Shown: positions 26,393 through 35,257 of the stretch, in pieces
How the letters are laid out: every line of letters starts with the position of its first letter
Position numbering within the stretch: the first letter of the stretch is position 1
Source: Nocardia rosealba
GTDB lineage: Bacteria > Actinomycetota > Actinomycetes > Mycobacteriales > Mycobacteriaceae
DNA length: 64,000 nt
Direction of reading: 5' to 3'
Assembly (NCBI RefSeq): GCF_020216065.1
Contig: NZ_JAIWNA010000004.1
Location: 186,001 to 250,000, forward strand
Notes under the pieces: model-generated
Database searches by the model: none
Told to the model about the DNA's origin: nothing
Seen by the model: the letters and a program-made list of their open reading frames with translations, nothing else
Position numbers and translations under genes: made by a program

Positions 26393-27785
26393 GGCCGCCC
26401 GGGGGTTGGGGTGGTGTGGGTCGGGGCGGTTCGGCGCCGGGGACGGGGCCGGTGACGCCGGGTTGGCCGCCGGGGTCGGACATGTCGGGGGCGTTCTGGG
26501 GTGCGGGTGGTACGACCGGCGGAGTATTGGTGTCCGGGGCGGTCGGGTTGGAGTCCTGCTGGGTGGGCGGTGCCGGGGGCTGGCTCGGCGGTGCAGGGTT
26601 CTGGCTCGGTGGCGCGGGAGGGTCGCTCGGCGGTGCCGGGCTTTCCGCCGGTGGCGGAGCAGGATTCGCCGTCGGCGGTGCCGGTGGCTCGCTGGGCGGG
26701 GCGGGATTCTCGCTGGGCGGTGCCGGGAGTTCGGTTGTCGGGCTGGGGGTTTCGCTGGGCGGTGCCGGGAGCTCGCTCGTCGGGGCGGGGCTCTGGCTGG
26801 GCGGTGCCGGGAGTTCGGTTGTCGGGCTGGGGGTTTCGCTGGGCGGTGCCGGGAGTTCGGTGGTGGGGGAGGGGCTTTCGCTCGGCGGGGCTGGTGGCTC
26901 GCTGGACGGGGCCGGAATCTCGCTCGACGGGGCCGGGAGTTCGGTGGTGGGGGCGGGGGTTTCGCTGGGCGGGGCAGGTGGCTCGCTCGTCGGCGAGGGG
27001 CTTTCGCTGGGGGGTGCCGGAAGTTCAGTGGTCGGGGCCGGGCTTTCGCTGGGGGTAGCGGGGTTGGGGCTCGGCTGTCCGGGTGGCGCCGGGTTTTCGG
27101 TCGGCGCAGGTGCTTCGGTCGACGGTGCTGGGGGCGCGGGGTTTTCGGTGGTGGGGGCGGAGTTGTTCGGGCTGGCGGGTGCCGGGGTTTCGGGGGTGAC
27201 CTCGGCAGGGGGAGTGCCGTTGGTTCGGGGCGGGTTTTCCAGTGGGACAGGGGAATCCGCAGCCGGCACGGGAAGGGCGGGGACGCCGGTTCCGGCCAGG
27301 GTGTAGGCGGGCTTGTAGATCATGTTCATGGCCAGGAGTGCTTCCTGGCGCAACGCTTCGGCCGCCATCTGCGCGTCGATGACATCCGCGGCTGCCAGCA
27401 GACGGGCGATGGTGCCGATCGGGCCGGAGTCGCCGGGGGCGACCACCGCCAGTTTCACCGCTTCGGCGGCGGCCGCCACCCCACCGAGGCGGGTGCCGAC
27501 TTCCGCCATCACCGCGGCCAATTCGTCGATGGCGGCGGCGAAGCTGCGGGTGCTCGCGGCGGCGGCTTCGGCGGCCTCGCCTTCCCATCCCGCCTCCTCC
27601 ATCACCTGATCGGCGTTGGACTTGGCGACGGGGAGGGTGACGAGGGCAGCGGCGGTTTCCAGCCAGGCCATCGAGGCGCCGAGGATCTCCCCGGCGTCGA
27701 TCTGCTGGGTGCGGGCGTAGATCTGTTCGTGCGGCATGGATTCGAAATGTTCCATCGCACTGATGTAGGTGGGATCAGTACTCAT
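26358..27785 (-). CDS. PPE-like type VII secretion substrate with proline-rich repeat tail
   Basis: 475 residues. The N-terminal 165 are alpha-helical and Ala-rich with a W-x-G turn (GWEGE, Trp67), like WXG100/PPE-type substrates. From about residue 180 the chain is almost only Pro, Ser, Glu, Thr and Ala, with about ten imperfect 14-residue repeats of the type SETPSPTTELPAPP (about 246-425). The tail should be extended and exposed, perhaps spanning or binding the cell wall. The ATG overlaps the stop of the PE-like gene (ATGA), and espG is third, so all three are one operon. Classical PPE signature residues are not obvious, so the family label is tentative. Confidence 0.65.
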   Translation of the reverse strand: MSTDPTYISAMEHFESMPHEQIYARTQQIDAGEILGASMAWLETAAALVTLPVAKSNADQVMEEAGWEGEAAEAAAASTRSFAAAIDELAAVMAEVGTRLGGVAAAAEAVKLAVVAPGDSGPIGTIARLLAAADVIDAQMAAEALRQEALLAMNMIYKPAYTLAGTGVPALPVPAADSPVPLENPPRTNGTPPAEVTPETPAPASPNNSAPTTENPAPPAPSTEAPAPTENPAPPGQPSPNPATPSESPAPTTELPAPPSESPSPTSEPPAPPSETPAPTTELPAPSSEIPAPSSEPPAPPSESPSPTTELPAPPSETPSPTTELPAPPSQSPAPTSELPAPPSETPSPTTELPAPPSENPAPPSEPPAPPTANPAPPPAESPAPPSDPPAPPSQNPAPPSQPPAPPTQQDSNPTAPDTNTPPVVPPAPQNAPDMSDPGGQPGVTGPVPGAEPPRPTPPQPPGGLDQPGVIPPQR

Positions 27786-28156
27786 CAGTGCACCCGCGTA
27801 TCGATGGCGCGCAGCGCTGCGGAGGCGGCGGCGTCGGCTTCCTCGTAGAGGCCCGCGCTGAGCAGGAACGCCTCACGCATCCGGTAGGCCGCTTCGATGT
27901 AGCGATCGAGCAGATCGGCGGCATCGCGCGCCTTGTGGGCGAAGCCGGCCTGTAATTGCTGTGCGGAGACGAAACCACCGAATCCGCCTGCCTCGGCGGC
28001 GTTTTCGAGATCGTGGCGTAACTCGGCGAGCCGGTCGGCCTGCTGTGCGTAGAGATCGGCACACCGGCGCGCGGCCTCGGGATCGAATTTCACCGTCCCC
28101 GCCGCGGCGGCGCTGCGGAACCGGGAGATCTCGGCTCGGCTGCTCTCGATCGTCAT
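27785..28156 (-). CDS. Small helical PE/Esx-like protein with YxxxD motif
   Basis: 123 residues predicted to form two long helices joined near GGFGGF (58-62), the position of the WxG turn in Esx proteins. A YEEAD at 104-108 fits the YxxxD/E secretion signal of type VII substrates, which lies after the second helix in PE and CFP-10 proteins. ATG 28156 follows GGAGGGGAG. It sits between espG and the PPE-like gene and overlaps the latter by four bases, so it is the likely heterodimer partner. No signal peptide is visible, as expected for this pathway. Confidence 0.65.
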   Translation of the reverse strand: MTIESSRAEISRFRSAAAAGTVKFDPEAARRCADLYAQQADRLAELRHDLENAAEAGGFGGFVSAQQLQAGFAHKARDAADLLDRYIEAAYRMREAFLLSAGLYEEADAAASAALRAIDTRVH

Positions 28157-28192
28157 CGCGTCTCCCCTCCAGATCAAGCGTCGGTGTCCAGG

Positions 28193-28939
28193 CTAGCCGG
28201 ACCTACGATTGTGCGAACTGTGCGCCGGTGCCACCCGGCGCTGCAGTTGCGCGGCGAGCTGACCGGTCGAAGCGGGAACCACGTGCACCGTTTCCCCCAC
28301 GCGCAGCAGGTAGCGCCCGTCGTTCGCGACGTCGATCCAGCTGTAATGCAGCGGTGGGGAAGGGGTTTCGCGGTCGAGTCCGGTTTCGATGCGGATATGC
28401 CCCTCGGCGGTGTGCGGGCGGCGCAGCAACCGCTGGATCCGGGGAACCGCGGGATGGGCCGCGATCACGGTCTCCTCGTCGCGCACCGCGTCGGCCGCCG
28501 CCTCACGAGCGGGTTCACGTCCGGGTGGTGTGTCGGGCAGGCAGGCGGTGACGCGCGCGCCGATTCCGGCGCTGTGCCCGATCGAAACCCGCACCTGCCC
28601 ACCGTAATCGGGCCGGGTGCCGGGTTCCTGCACCAGGAGAACCGCGTGATCGTAGACAGCGCAGGCCAGTAACCGGATCTCGCTGCCCGGCGTGTGCCCG
28701 CCGCCGACGAGCACGATCCTGGCGTGCGGTTCGGCGACGATCCGCAGGCACGCGGTGAGGTCGGGATCGGTGCCGGGCGTCAGTCGCTGATCGAGAGTCG
28801 AACGTAATCGGCGCGCTTCGTCCTCGGTGCGCGGCGTTTCGAGCAACCGCAGCGGAAACGGCACCCGGTCGCGACCGGTCTCCCGCCAGACGTGCGCGAA
28901 CTCGTCCGCGGTGAAGGTCCATCCCATTGCCGATCCCAT
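28193..28939 (-). CDS. espG: ESX secretion-associated protein EspG
   Basis: Cytosolic chaperone that binds PE/PPE substrate pairs and keeps them ready for type VII export. The 248-residue protein shows the EspG opening WTFTADEFAHVW and the early PFPL segment; strands and helices alternate through to the end. It is first in a three-gene unit with the PE-like and PPE-like genes. No eccB, eccC, eccD, eccE or mycP is nearby, so export must use machinery encoded elsewhere. Two ATGs (28939 and 28927) are possible; the second has a GGGAT at better distance. Confidence 0.75.
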   Translation of the reverse strand: MGSAMGWTFTADEFAHVWRETGRDRVPFPLRLLETPRTEDEARRLRSTLDQRLTPGTDPDLTACLRIVAEPHARIVLVGGGHTPGSEIRLLACAVYDHAVLLVQEPGTRPDYGGQVRVSIGHSAGIGARVTACLPDTPPGREPAREAAADAVRDEETVIAAHPAVPRIQRLLRRPHTAEGHIRIETGLDRETPSPPLHYSWIDVANDGRYLLRVGETVHVVPASTGQLAAQLQRRVAPAHSSHNRRSG

Positions 28940-29110
28940 CCTTACCGAACCAGGACGAGCTCAGCCTAACCGCAGTGTCCGAATCCGGCGCACCGTTCAT
29001 CCGCCCGAATGGAAACTCCGGCGCAATGAGTACCCGGATGAGTATTTCGGCGGACGTCTGTTGCCGCTGTGACTCCTACCGTCAGGACAGATCCGTTGAC
29101 TGGAGGAGCT

Positions 29111-29962
29111 ATGACCTACGTTCGAGGCGGCCGTCCGACTCGCGGAACCGGGGTGAGGACCATGCGTACTCGCGGCATCACCACGGCACTGGCCGCCGTT
29201 CTCGTGCTCGCCTTCGGCGCGGCCTGCGGTGACGACAGTGACGCGACGACTTACTACGGCGACGAACTCGCCCTCGGCAACGGGCAGATCCGCACCTACG
29301 TGACCACCGATGACTCGGGCAAGCCGACCGAGGTCGGCCTGCGAATCCAGGAGGCGGCACTGGAGGGGCTGCCCATGCCCGCCGGTGCGCCGGAGGGCCC
29401 ACCGCCCGCCGGTAGACCGTTGGCGCTGCCGAAGGAAGCCGCGGGCGCGGTGGTCGACCATCTCACCTTCGATTGGGTGCCGCACGGCCATCCACCGGCA
29501 GGCATGTTCGACAAGCCGCACTTCGACGCCCACTTCTATTTCATCGACGCCGCGGCGGTGACGGCGATCAGCCCGCAGGATCCGCAGTTCCTGGCGAAAG
29601 CGGCCGTGAACCCGGACGCGAAATACATGCCGGCCGGCTACGTGACGGCGCCCGAGCCGATCGAGATGCAGGCGGTCCCCGCGATGGGCGTGCACTGGCT
29701 CGACATGAGCAATCCGGTCGCACCGGGCCAATTCACGCAAACCCTGATCAACGGCTCCTGGGACGGCCAGTACATCTTCACCGAGCCGATGTTCACCCTG
29801 GAATGGCTGCTCACCAAGCCGTCGTTCACCGGTGACATCCCGCAGCCGCAGGCCTACCAGCACACCGCGCGGTACCCGACCACCTATTCGATCAGCTTCG
29901 ACGATGCGTCCGACGAGTATGTGGTGAAGGTCGGTGGGCTCACCGATCGCACCGCTTCCTGA
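29111..29962 (+). CDS. Exported protein with TTHB210-like (DUF5602) domain
   Basis: 283 residues. A hydrophobic signal segment (ITTALAAVLVLAFGAAC) ends at a Cys that could be lipidated, though the residue at -3 is Gly and so the lipobox is not canonical. The mature part, beginning YYGDELALGNGQIRTYV, matches the TTHB210-like fold seen in small exported proteins of unknown role. It contains several His (PHGHPP, PHFDAHFYF) that could bind metal. ATG 29111 has GGAGGA upstream; an ATG 51 bases later would give a shorter signal region. It stands alone before a LuxR gene. Confidence 0.7.
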   Translation: MTYVRGGRPTRGTGVRTMRTRGITTALAAVLVLAFGAACGDDSDATTYYGDELALGNGQIRTYVTTDDSGKPTEVGLRIQEAALEGLPMPAGAPEGPPPAGRPLALPKEAAGAVVDHLTFDWVPHGHPPAGMFDKPHFDAHFYFIDAAAVTAISPQDPQFLAKAAVNPDAKYMPAGYVTAPEPIEMQAVPAMGVHWLDMSNPVAPGQFTQTLINGSWDGQYIFTEPMFTLEWLLTKPSFTGDIPQPQAYQHTARYPTTYSISFDDASDEYVVKVGGLTDRTAS

Positions 29963-29976
29963 CCCTTCTGCAAGCC

Positions 29977-30014
29977 CCTCACCTGCGAGTAGGCTCGTCT
30001 ACTCGGAGGTGAGG
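29977..30014 (+). promoter_or_regulatory. 38-bp dyad over the ribosome site of the LuxR gene
   Basis: CCTCACC-tg-CGAGTAG-gctcgt-CTACTCG-ga-GGTGAGG. Both 7-base arms match perfectly. The right arm contains the ribosome site GGAGGTGAG and ends one base before the GTG start at 30016. As DNA it is an operator candidate; as RNA it would hide the ribosome site. A possible -10 TAGGCT (29990-29995) lies within it. Confidence 0.6.
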
Positions 30015-30015
30015 T

Positions 30016-32760
30016 GTGATCACCGAGCTGATCGGGCGCGAGTGGGAGCTGGCGGACCTGCTGGCCCGGCTCGACGATGCGGTCCACGCGGTTCCACAGC
30101 AGGTGATCTGTACCGGCGAGGCCGGGGTCGGCAAGACCAGGCTGGTCGCCGAGCTGGCGGCGCGCGCACGTGAGCGAGGGGTGCGCACGCTCTGGGCGCG
30201 GGCGCTCGAGCTGCCCGATCCGCCGCCGTTCTGGTTGTGGCGCCAGGCGCTTGGCCCGGGGATCGCCGCGCCCGACGGCGACCGGGTCGCACTGTTCGAA
30301 ACGTTCGCGGCGAGCTTGGACGACGGCGCGGCAACCGGCACGCTGCTGGTGATCGACGATATCCACTGGGCCGACGAGCCCTCGCTGCAGGCCCTGCTCT
30401 ATGTCGTGCGCGGGCTGCGGGATCGCCGGGTCATGGTGTGCGCCACCGAGCGCACCGGTGCCGAGGACGGTGGCTGGACCGCGATCAAGCCCGAACTCCT
30501 TCGTGAACCGGTGACCGCCTCGCTGCCCGTGCGTGGGCTCTCGCCTGCGGACTCGGCGCGCTGCTTGCAGCTCGAAGCGGGCCGCGCGCTACCCGCCGAA
30601 CTGGCGGACCGTGCCTTCGACATGACTGGTGGAAACCCCTTCTACCTGCGTGAACTCGGTCGGTCGATGCGCGGTAGCACCGACGACGCGCTGCACCTGC
30701 CGACCAGTCTGCGCGAGGTGGTGCGCGCGCGGATGGTGCCGCGGTCGGCCCGGGCCGTGGAACTGTTGCGGGCGGCCTCGATTCTGGGTGAGCGGTTCTC
30801 GATCGCGGTCGCCGCGCGGCTGGTCGAGCGCTCGGCGGCGGACTGTCTGGCCGCGGTGGACGAAGCGGTCGACGCGGGTCTGCTGGCGACCGACGACGAT
30901 CCGGGCACCGTGCGGTTCGCGCACGCGCTGGTGCGGGCCGCCCTGCTCGACGATCTGTCGCTGCACCAGCGCGTGGTGCTGCATCAGCGGGCGGCCCTGG
31001 CCATCGAAGCGTTGTATCCCGATGCGGTGGAGGCGAATTCGGCCGCCTTGGCCTGGCACTGGGCGAATGCCGCGGTGACCGGAGCGCACGAGCCCGCCGT
31101 GCGCTGGGCGCGCCGCGCCGCGCAGGTGGCGTTGCGGGAGCTGGCTTTCGAGGACGCCGTGCGGTTCTACGGGCTGGCGGTGACCCATGCCGCCGAGCTG
31201 GAACCGCTCGAGCGGGGCAGGTTGCTGCTGGAGCGGGCCGCCGCACAGGTCAGGGCGGGTCACCTTGTCGCCGCCCGCGCCGATTGCGCCGCTGCCGAGG
31301 CACTGGCCCGCAAGGCAGGGGAACCAGTCCTGCAGGCCGAAGCGGCCTTGGTACTCGAACCGATCGGGGAGCGCGGCTGGGACCGCGATATCGCCGATGC
31401 GTGCGCCGAAGCGCTCGCCGCCGACGGCCTGCCTATTGCACTGCGAGCCCGGTTGCTGGCCCGGTCCACCGAAACCGCGATCTACCTGGGCCGCTCACAG
31501 GGTGTCGACGCGTCGAGCCGGGTCGCGCTCGCGGTGGCCGAGCGCAGTGCCGACCCGGCCGTCCTCGCCGCCGCGTTACGGGCCCGTCAGCTCGCCTGCA
31601 GCGGGCCCGACCATCGCGAGGAACATCGCGAACTCGCCACGAGAATGATCGCCGCGGGCGAGCACGCGCGCGACCCGGCCATGGAGATGTGGGGCAGGTT
31701 GTGGCGCATCGATGCGCTGTGGGAGCAGGGTGATCTGGGCGCGATCACCGGCGAGTTGTCGTGCCTGTCCTGGTGTACCGAACACACCGGCGGCCCGATG
31801 GCGCGGTGGCACCGGCTGGTCGCGGAAGCCGCGCTGGCGCAGGCGCGCGCCGAGTTCGACGACGCTCTCGACCGGGCCCGGCGGGCGCACGAGCTGGCTA
31901 CCGCGCTCGGCCATCCCGCCGCGTTCGGCGCCTACCGGTCATTGCTGGTCGTGGTCGGGCACCATCGCGGCCATCCGCCGGAGACACTGACATTGCCGCA
32001 GGCACCGTTGCGCGGCGAGGTGCGCAATCTGCTGTTCGCCGCGCTCGGCACCGCGTTCCCGATGGTGGACAGCGGCATGACCGCAGCGGCCGAGTCCCTC
32101 TACCGTGGCCTCGGCCGCCCCGGAACCTGGGTGTTCCCACCGTATTTCGCGCTCAATGTGCTCACCGTCGGTGGTGCGGTCGCGGCTGGACTCGGCATCA
32201 TCGAGGACGTGGCCTACTTCCGTGAGCGGCTGACCCGTTACCGCCACGGCCACGTCACCGGTGGCGGTGGCACCGCGCACTATCTGGGACCGGTCAGGTT
32301 GTGGCTCGGGAAATTCGCTGCCGTACTGGACGATCCGGATACCGCCGAAAAGGATCTGCGCGCGGCGGCGCGGACCGCCCGCACGATCGGTGCCCCCGGG
32401 TTCGCCGTCGAGGCCGACTGCGAACTGGCCGAACTCCTGCTCGCCCGGGGCGCCACCGCCGATGCCGTCGCTGTAGCCGGGGGTGCGTTGCCGGTGGCCG
32501 AATCGGCCGGGATGACCCCGTGGATCGAGCGGTTACGGATGGTCGCGGTGCACCGAAACGGCGACACGACACTGACTCCGCGGGAACGCGAGGTCGCCCG
32601 CCTCGTGGCACGCGGCCTCACCAACCGGGAGATCGCTGCCGCGCTCGTCCTGTCCGAACGCACCGCGCAGAACCATGTGCAGCACATTCTCACCAAACTC
32701 GGCTTCACCAGCCGCAGCCGGATCGCATCCTGGGTGGGCAGCGGCCGGATCGGTCAGTAA
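30016..32760 (+). CDS. Large ATP-binding LuxR-family regulator
   Basis: 914-residue LAL-type transcription activator. Walker A GEAGVGKT is at 34-41, Walker B LLVIDDIHWADE near 113. A long alpha-helical repeat region, probably TPR-like, fills the middle. The C-terminal LuxR helix-turn-helix is LTPREREVARLVARGLTNRE and onward (about 854-905). Such proteins bind ATP and an inducer, then activate nearby operons; neither is known here. The next gene, on the other strand, overlaps its end by seven bases. A long inverted repeat covers its ribosome site and suggests tight or autogenous control. Confidence 0.85.
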   Translation: MITELIGREWELADLLARLDDAVHAVPQQVICTGEAGVGKTRLVAELAARARERGVRTLWARALELPDPPPFWLWRQALGPGIAAPDGDRVALFETFAASLDDGAATGTLLVIDDIHWADEPSLQALLYVVRGLRDRRVMVCATERTGAEDGGWTAIKPELLREPVTASLPVRGLSPADSARCLQLEAGRALPAELADRAFDMTGGNPFYLRELGRSMRGSTDDALHLPTSLREVVRARMVPRSARAVELLRAASILGERFSIAVAARLVERSAADCLAAVDEAVDAGLLATDDDPGTVRFAHALVRAALLDDLSLHQRVVLHQRAALAIEALYPDAVEANSAALAWHWANAAVTGAHEPAVRWARRAAQVALRELAFEDAVRFYGLAVTHAAELEPLERGRLLLERAAAQVRAGHLVAARADCAAAEALARKAGEPVLQAEAALVLEPIGERGWDRDIADACAEALAADGLPIALRARLLARSTETAIYLGRSQGVDASSRVALAVAERSADPAVLAAALRARQLACSGPDHREEHRELATRMIAAGEHARDPAMEMWGRLWRIDALWEQGDLGAITGELSCLSWCTEHTGGPMARWHRLVAEAALAQARAEFDDALDRARRAHELATALGHPAAFGAYRSLLVVVGHHRGHPPETLTLPQAPLRGEVRNLLFAALGTAFPMVDSGMTAAAESLYRGLGRPGTWVFPPYFALNVLTVGGAVAAGLGIIEDVAYFRERLTRYRHGHVTGGGGTAHYLGPVRLWLGKFAAVLDDPDTAEKDLRAAARTARTIGAPGFAVEADCELAELLLARGATADAVAVAGGALPVAESAGMTPWIERLRMVAVHRNGDTTLTPREREVARLVARGLTNREIAAALVLSERTAQNHVQHILTKLGFTSRSRIASWVGSGRIGQ

Positions 32761-33704
32761 CCGCGCTGCGGATCCACGATCGCCCGCAAGGGTTCGCCCG
32801 CCACGAACCGGGTGACGTTGGCGCCCACATGATCGGCGAAGGCGGCCAGGCGCAGTTGCGGCGGATTGGAGTCGTGCGGGGTGATGATCGCGTTCGGCAG
32901 GTCCCACAGCGGATGCCCGTCGGGCAGCGGTTCCGGGTCGGTGACATCGAGTCCGGCACCGCCGATGATCCCCCGCCTCAGTGCGTCGACCAGCGCGTCG
33001 GTGTCGATCAGGCTGCCACGCGCCACATTCACCACCCACGACGACGGCTTGAGCCTGGCCAGCTCGTCGGCACCGATCAGATGACGGGTCTGCGCGGTCG
33101 CCGGGGCCGCGACGACCACATGGTCGGTGTGCGACCAGACCCGTCCGAGCTGATCGGCGGGCACCGTCTCCACGTCGGCGCCGATTCCGGGTCCGGTGAC
33201 GCGGTTGCCCGACCGGTTCACCGCGATCACGTGCGCACCGAGCGGGGCGAGCATCGGAATCAGCGCGCGGCCGATACCGCCCGCGCCGACGATCGTCACG
33301 GTCTTGCCGCGCAACGACCCGACGTGGGGGAAGAATTCGCGCTGCCGCCACGAGGTCGCGCGCAACTGCTCGGGCAGATACCGAACGCCGGCCAGCAACA
33401 GCATCAGCGCGTGCTCGGCGACGCTGTGCGCGAAGGCGCCCGCCGCGGAGGTGAACGTCGGGCCCGGGTGGGCGGCGAACACGCCTGCGTCGAAGAAGTC
33501 CTCGATCCCCGCGGCGGGCAACTGCACCCAGCGCACCGACGCAGGCAGTTCGGCCGGGAAATCAGCGGGCGTCCCCGTCCAGATCAGGGCGTCGGCGTCG
33601 GCGAGCGGACCGACCCGGGCACCCGCGCCGACAACCGCCTTCTCGAGCAGTCGCGGAGCGTTCGGGTCCGGACCGATCGCGACGGTGATCGCGGATTCCT
33701 GCAC
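32754..33704 (-). CDS. D-2-hydroxyacid dehydrogenase
   Basis: NAD-dependent dehydrogenase of 316 residues. The nucleotide motif GAGGIG is at 140-145. Catalytic residues are Arg229 (NVARGSL), Glu258 (DPEPLP) and His277 (TPHDS), so it should be active. The substrate, a 2-keto or 2-hydroxy acid, is not known. GTG 33704 is used because GGAGGA lies 5 bases upstream; an upstream extension has no such site. The next gene upstream is the polymerase, whose stop is about 80 bases away. Confidence 0.82.
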   Translation of the reverse strand: MQESAITVAIGPDPNAPRLLEKAVVGAGARVGPLADADALIWTGTPADFPAELPASVRWVQLPAAGIEDFFDAGVFAAHPGPTFTSAAGAFAHSVAEHALMLLLAGVRYLPEQLRATSWRQREFFPHVGSLRGKTVTIVGAGGIGRALIPMLAPLGAHVIAVNRSGNRVTGPGIGADVETVPADQLGRVWSHTDHVVVAAPATAQTRHLIGADELARLKPSSWVVNVARGSLIDTDALVDALRRGIIGGAGLDVTDPEPLPDGHPLWDLPNAIITPHDSNPPQLRLAAFADHVGANVTRFVAGEPLRAIVDPQRGY

Positions 33705-33781
33705 AAAGTCCTCCTGATTGGTGCCGGGGCGGGCAGAGTTCCGATTCTCCCGGACCGCCGGGACCGCGTCGAGCCAGGAAC

Positions 33782-34741
33782 TCACGATTCGTCGAGATCG
33801 ACGGGTTCGTCCACGCCGTGGCGGTCGGCGAGTTCCAGCAGTGGGGTGATGTCGAAGACGGCGTCGTCCATGTCGGCCTGGATGTCACCGAGTTCGGCGT
33901 AGCGGGCGGGGACGGTCCGGATCGTGAAATCACGGGGATGGATGGAGTCGATCTCGTCCCAGCGCACCGGTGTCGACACGGTGGCCTCGGGGACACCACG
34001 CACCGAGTAGGCGGCGGCGATGGTGTGGTCGCGCGCGTTCTGGTTGTAGTCGACGAACAGGGCACCGGGGTCGCGATCGCGGCGCCACCAGGCGGTCGTC
34101 ACGTCGTCGGGCGCGCGTCGCTCGACTTCCTGGGCGAAGGCCAGCGCCGCTCGGCGCACCTGCTGGAAGCCGTGCTCCGGGGCGATCCGCACGTAGACGT
34201 GCAGACCGTGGCCTCCGGAGGTCTTCGGCCAGCCGACGGCACCGAACTCGTCGAGGACCTCGTGCACCACCCCGGCGACGCGCTGCACCCGCGACCACGG
34301 GCAATCCGGCATGGGGTCCAGATCGATGCGCCACTCGTCGGGCGACTCGGTGTCGGTCGAGCGGGAATTCCAGGGATGGAACTCCACGGTGGACATCTGC
34401 ACCGCCCACGCGACGTCGGCGAGCTTCTCCACACAGAGTTCGTCGGCATGCCTGCCGTAGCGCGGGAAGTACACCCGAACGGTCGGAATCCAGTCGGGCG
34501 CACCGGCGGGCAACCGCTTCTGATGGACCTTGTCACCGGCCAGCCCCTTGGGGAAGCGGTGCAGCATGCACGGCCGGTCGCGCAGCGCGTTGACGATGCC
34601 GTCCCCGACGCCGAGGTAGTAGTTCACCAGGTCGAGCTTGGTCACGCCGAGCTCGGGAAAGTACACCCGGTCGGGATTGCTGACCCGTACCGTGTGCTCA
34701 CCCACCGGCAGTTCGACCGCCGGAGCCGCAGACTTGGCCAC
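33782..34741 (-). CDS. Stand-alone LigD-type DNA polymerase/primase
   Basis: 319 residues matching the polymerase domain of LigD (PrimPol fold), used in non-homologous end joining or related repair. The metal-binding DLD is at 140-142 in EWRIDLDPMPD and the SGGHGLHVYV motif follows at 175-184. No ligase or nuclease domain is attached and no ku gene is near. Mycobacteria have similar separate proteins (PolD1, PolD2). The start is uncertain: GTG 34741 begins just before conserved sequence but has no good ribosome site; the frame is open for 90 more bases. Confidence 0.82.
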   Translation of the reverse strand: MAKSAAPAVELPVGEHTVRVSNPDRVYFPELGVTKLDLVNYYLGVGDGIVNALRDRPCMLHRFPKGLAGDKVHQKRLPAGAPDWIPTVRVYFPRYGRHADELCVEKLADVAWAVQMSTVEFHPWNSRSTDTESPDEWRIDLDPMPDCPWSRVQRVAGVVHEVLDEFGAVGWPKTSGGHGLHVYVRIAPEHGFQQVRRAALAFAQEVERRAPDDVTTAWWRRDRDPGALFVDYNQNARDHTIAAAYSVRGVPEATVSTPVRWDEIDSIHPRDFTIRTVPARYAELGDIQADMDDAVFDITPLLELADRHGVDEPVDLDES

Positions 34742-34805
34742 ACGCGCAACGATAGACGAGCGGGCCCGCCCCGTGGCCGGGTAGCGGACCCGCGTGGCGC
34801 CGCGA

Positions 34806-35195
34806 CTACAGCTCGTACACCCCGAAGGCACGGTGCTGGATGCACATCGGCATCACATGTACCTGCTCGGTCCATTCGAATTTGGCTGCCGCCTCGACGG
34901 TTTCGCGTTCGGCGACACACACGGTGTTGGTGCCGGGCATCGTCAACGGGTTGAGCACCGCCAGCGGGATGCCCGCGTGGATGCCGCTGTAGAGACCGCC
35001 GCTGAAGCACAGCGGGGTGATGGCGATGCCGCGCCGCGCGCTTTCGCGGTCGGCGGCGGCCTGGGCGCCCGGCACCCCGGAGCAGTCGAGGGGGTTCTCG
35101 TTCGTCGCCTGGGCAGGGGCGGTGAAAAGGGTGAAGCCGGCCGCACAGCCCGTGGCGACGGCCATCAGGGTTCGAGCAAATGTGGTCCTGGTCAT
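34806..35195 (-). CDS. Small secreted protein
   Basis: 129 residues. A typical Sec signal peptide (TFARTLMAVATGCAAGFTLF, then TAPAQA) ends at a likely AQA cleavage site. The mature part of about 100 residues has four Cys that could form disulfides. No family was recognised. ATG 35195 gives the signal peptide; an upstream Met adds 12 non-conserved residues. Monocistronic between the polymerase and methyltransferase genes. Confidence 0.6.
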   Translation of the reverse strand: MTRTTFARTLMAVATGCAAGFTLFTAPAQATNENPLDCSGVPGAQAAADRESARRGIAITPLCFSGGLYSGIHAGIPLAVLNPLTMPGTNTVCVAERETVEAAAKFEWTEQVHVMPMCIQHRAFGVYEL

Positions 35196-35257
35196 AGCCG
35201 CATTGAAACACTGCTCACCGGCGGTACACACAATCGGCGACGGCGTGTCGGGCCCGA

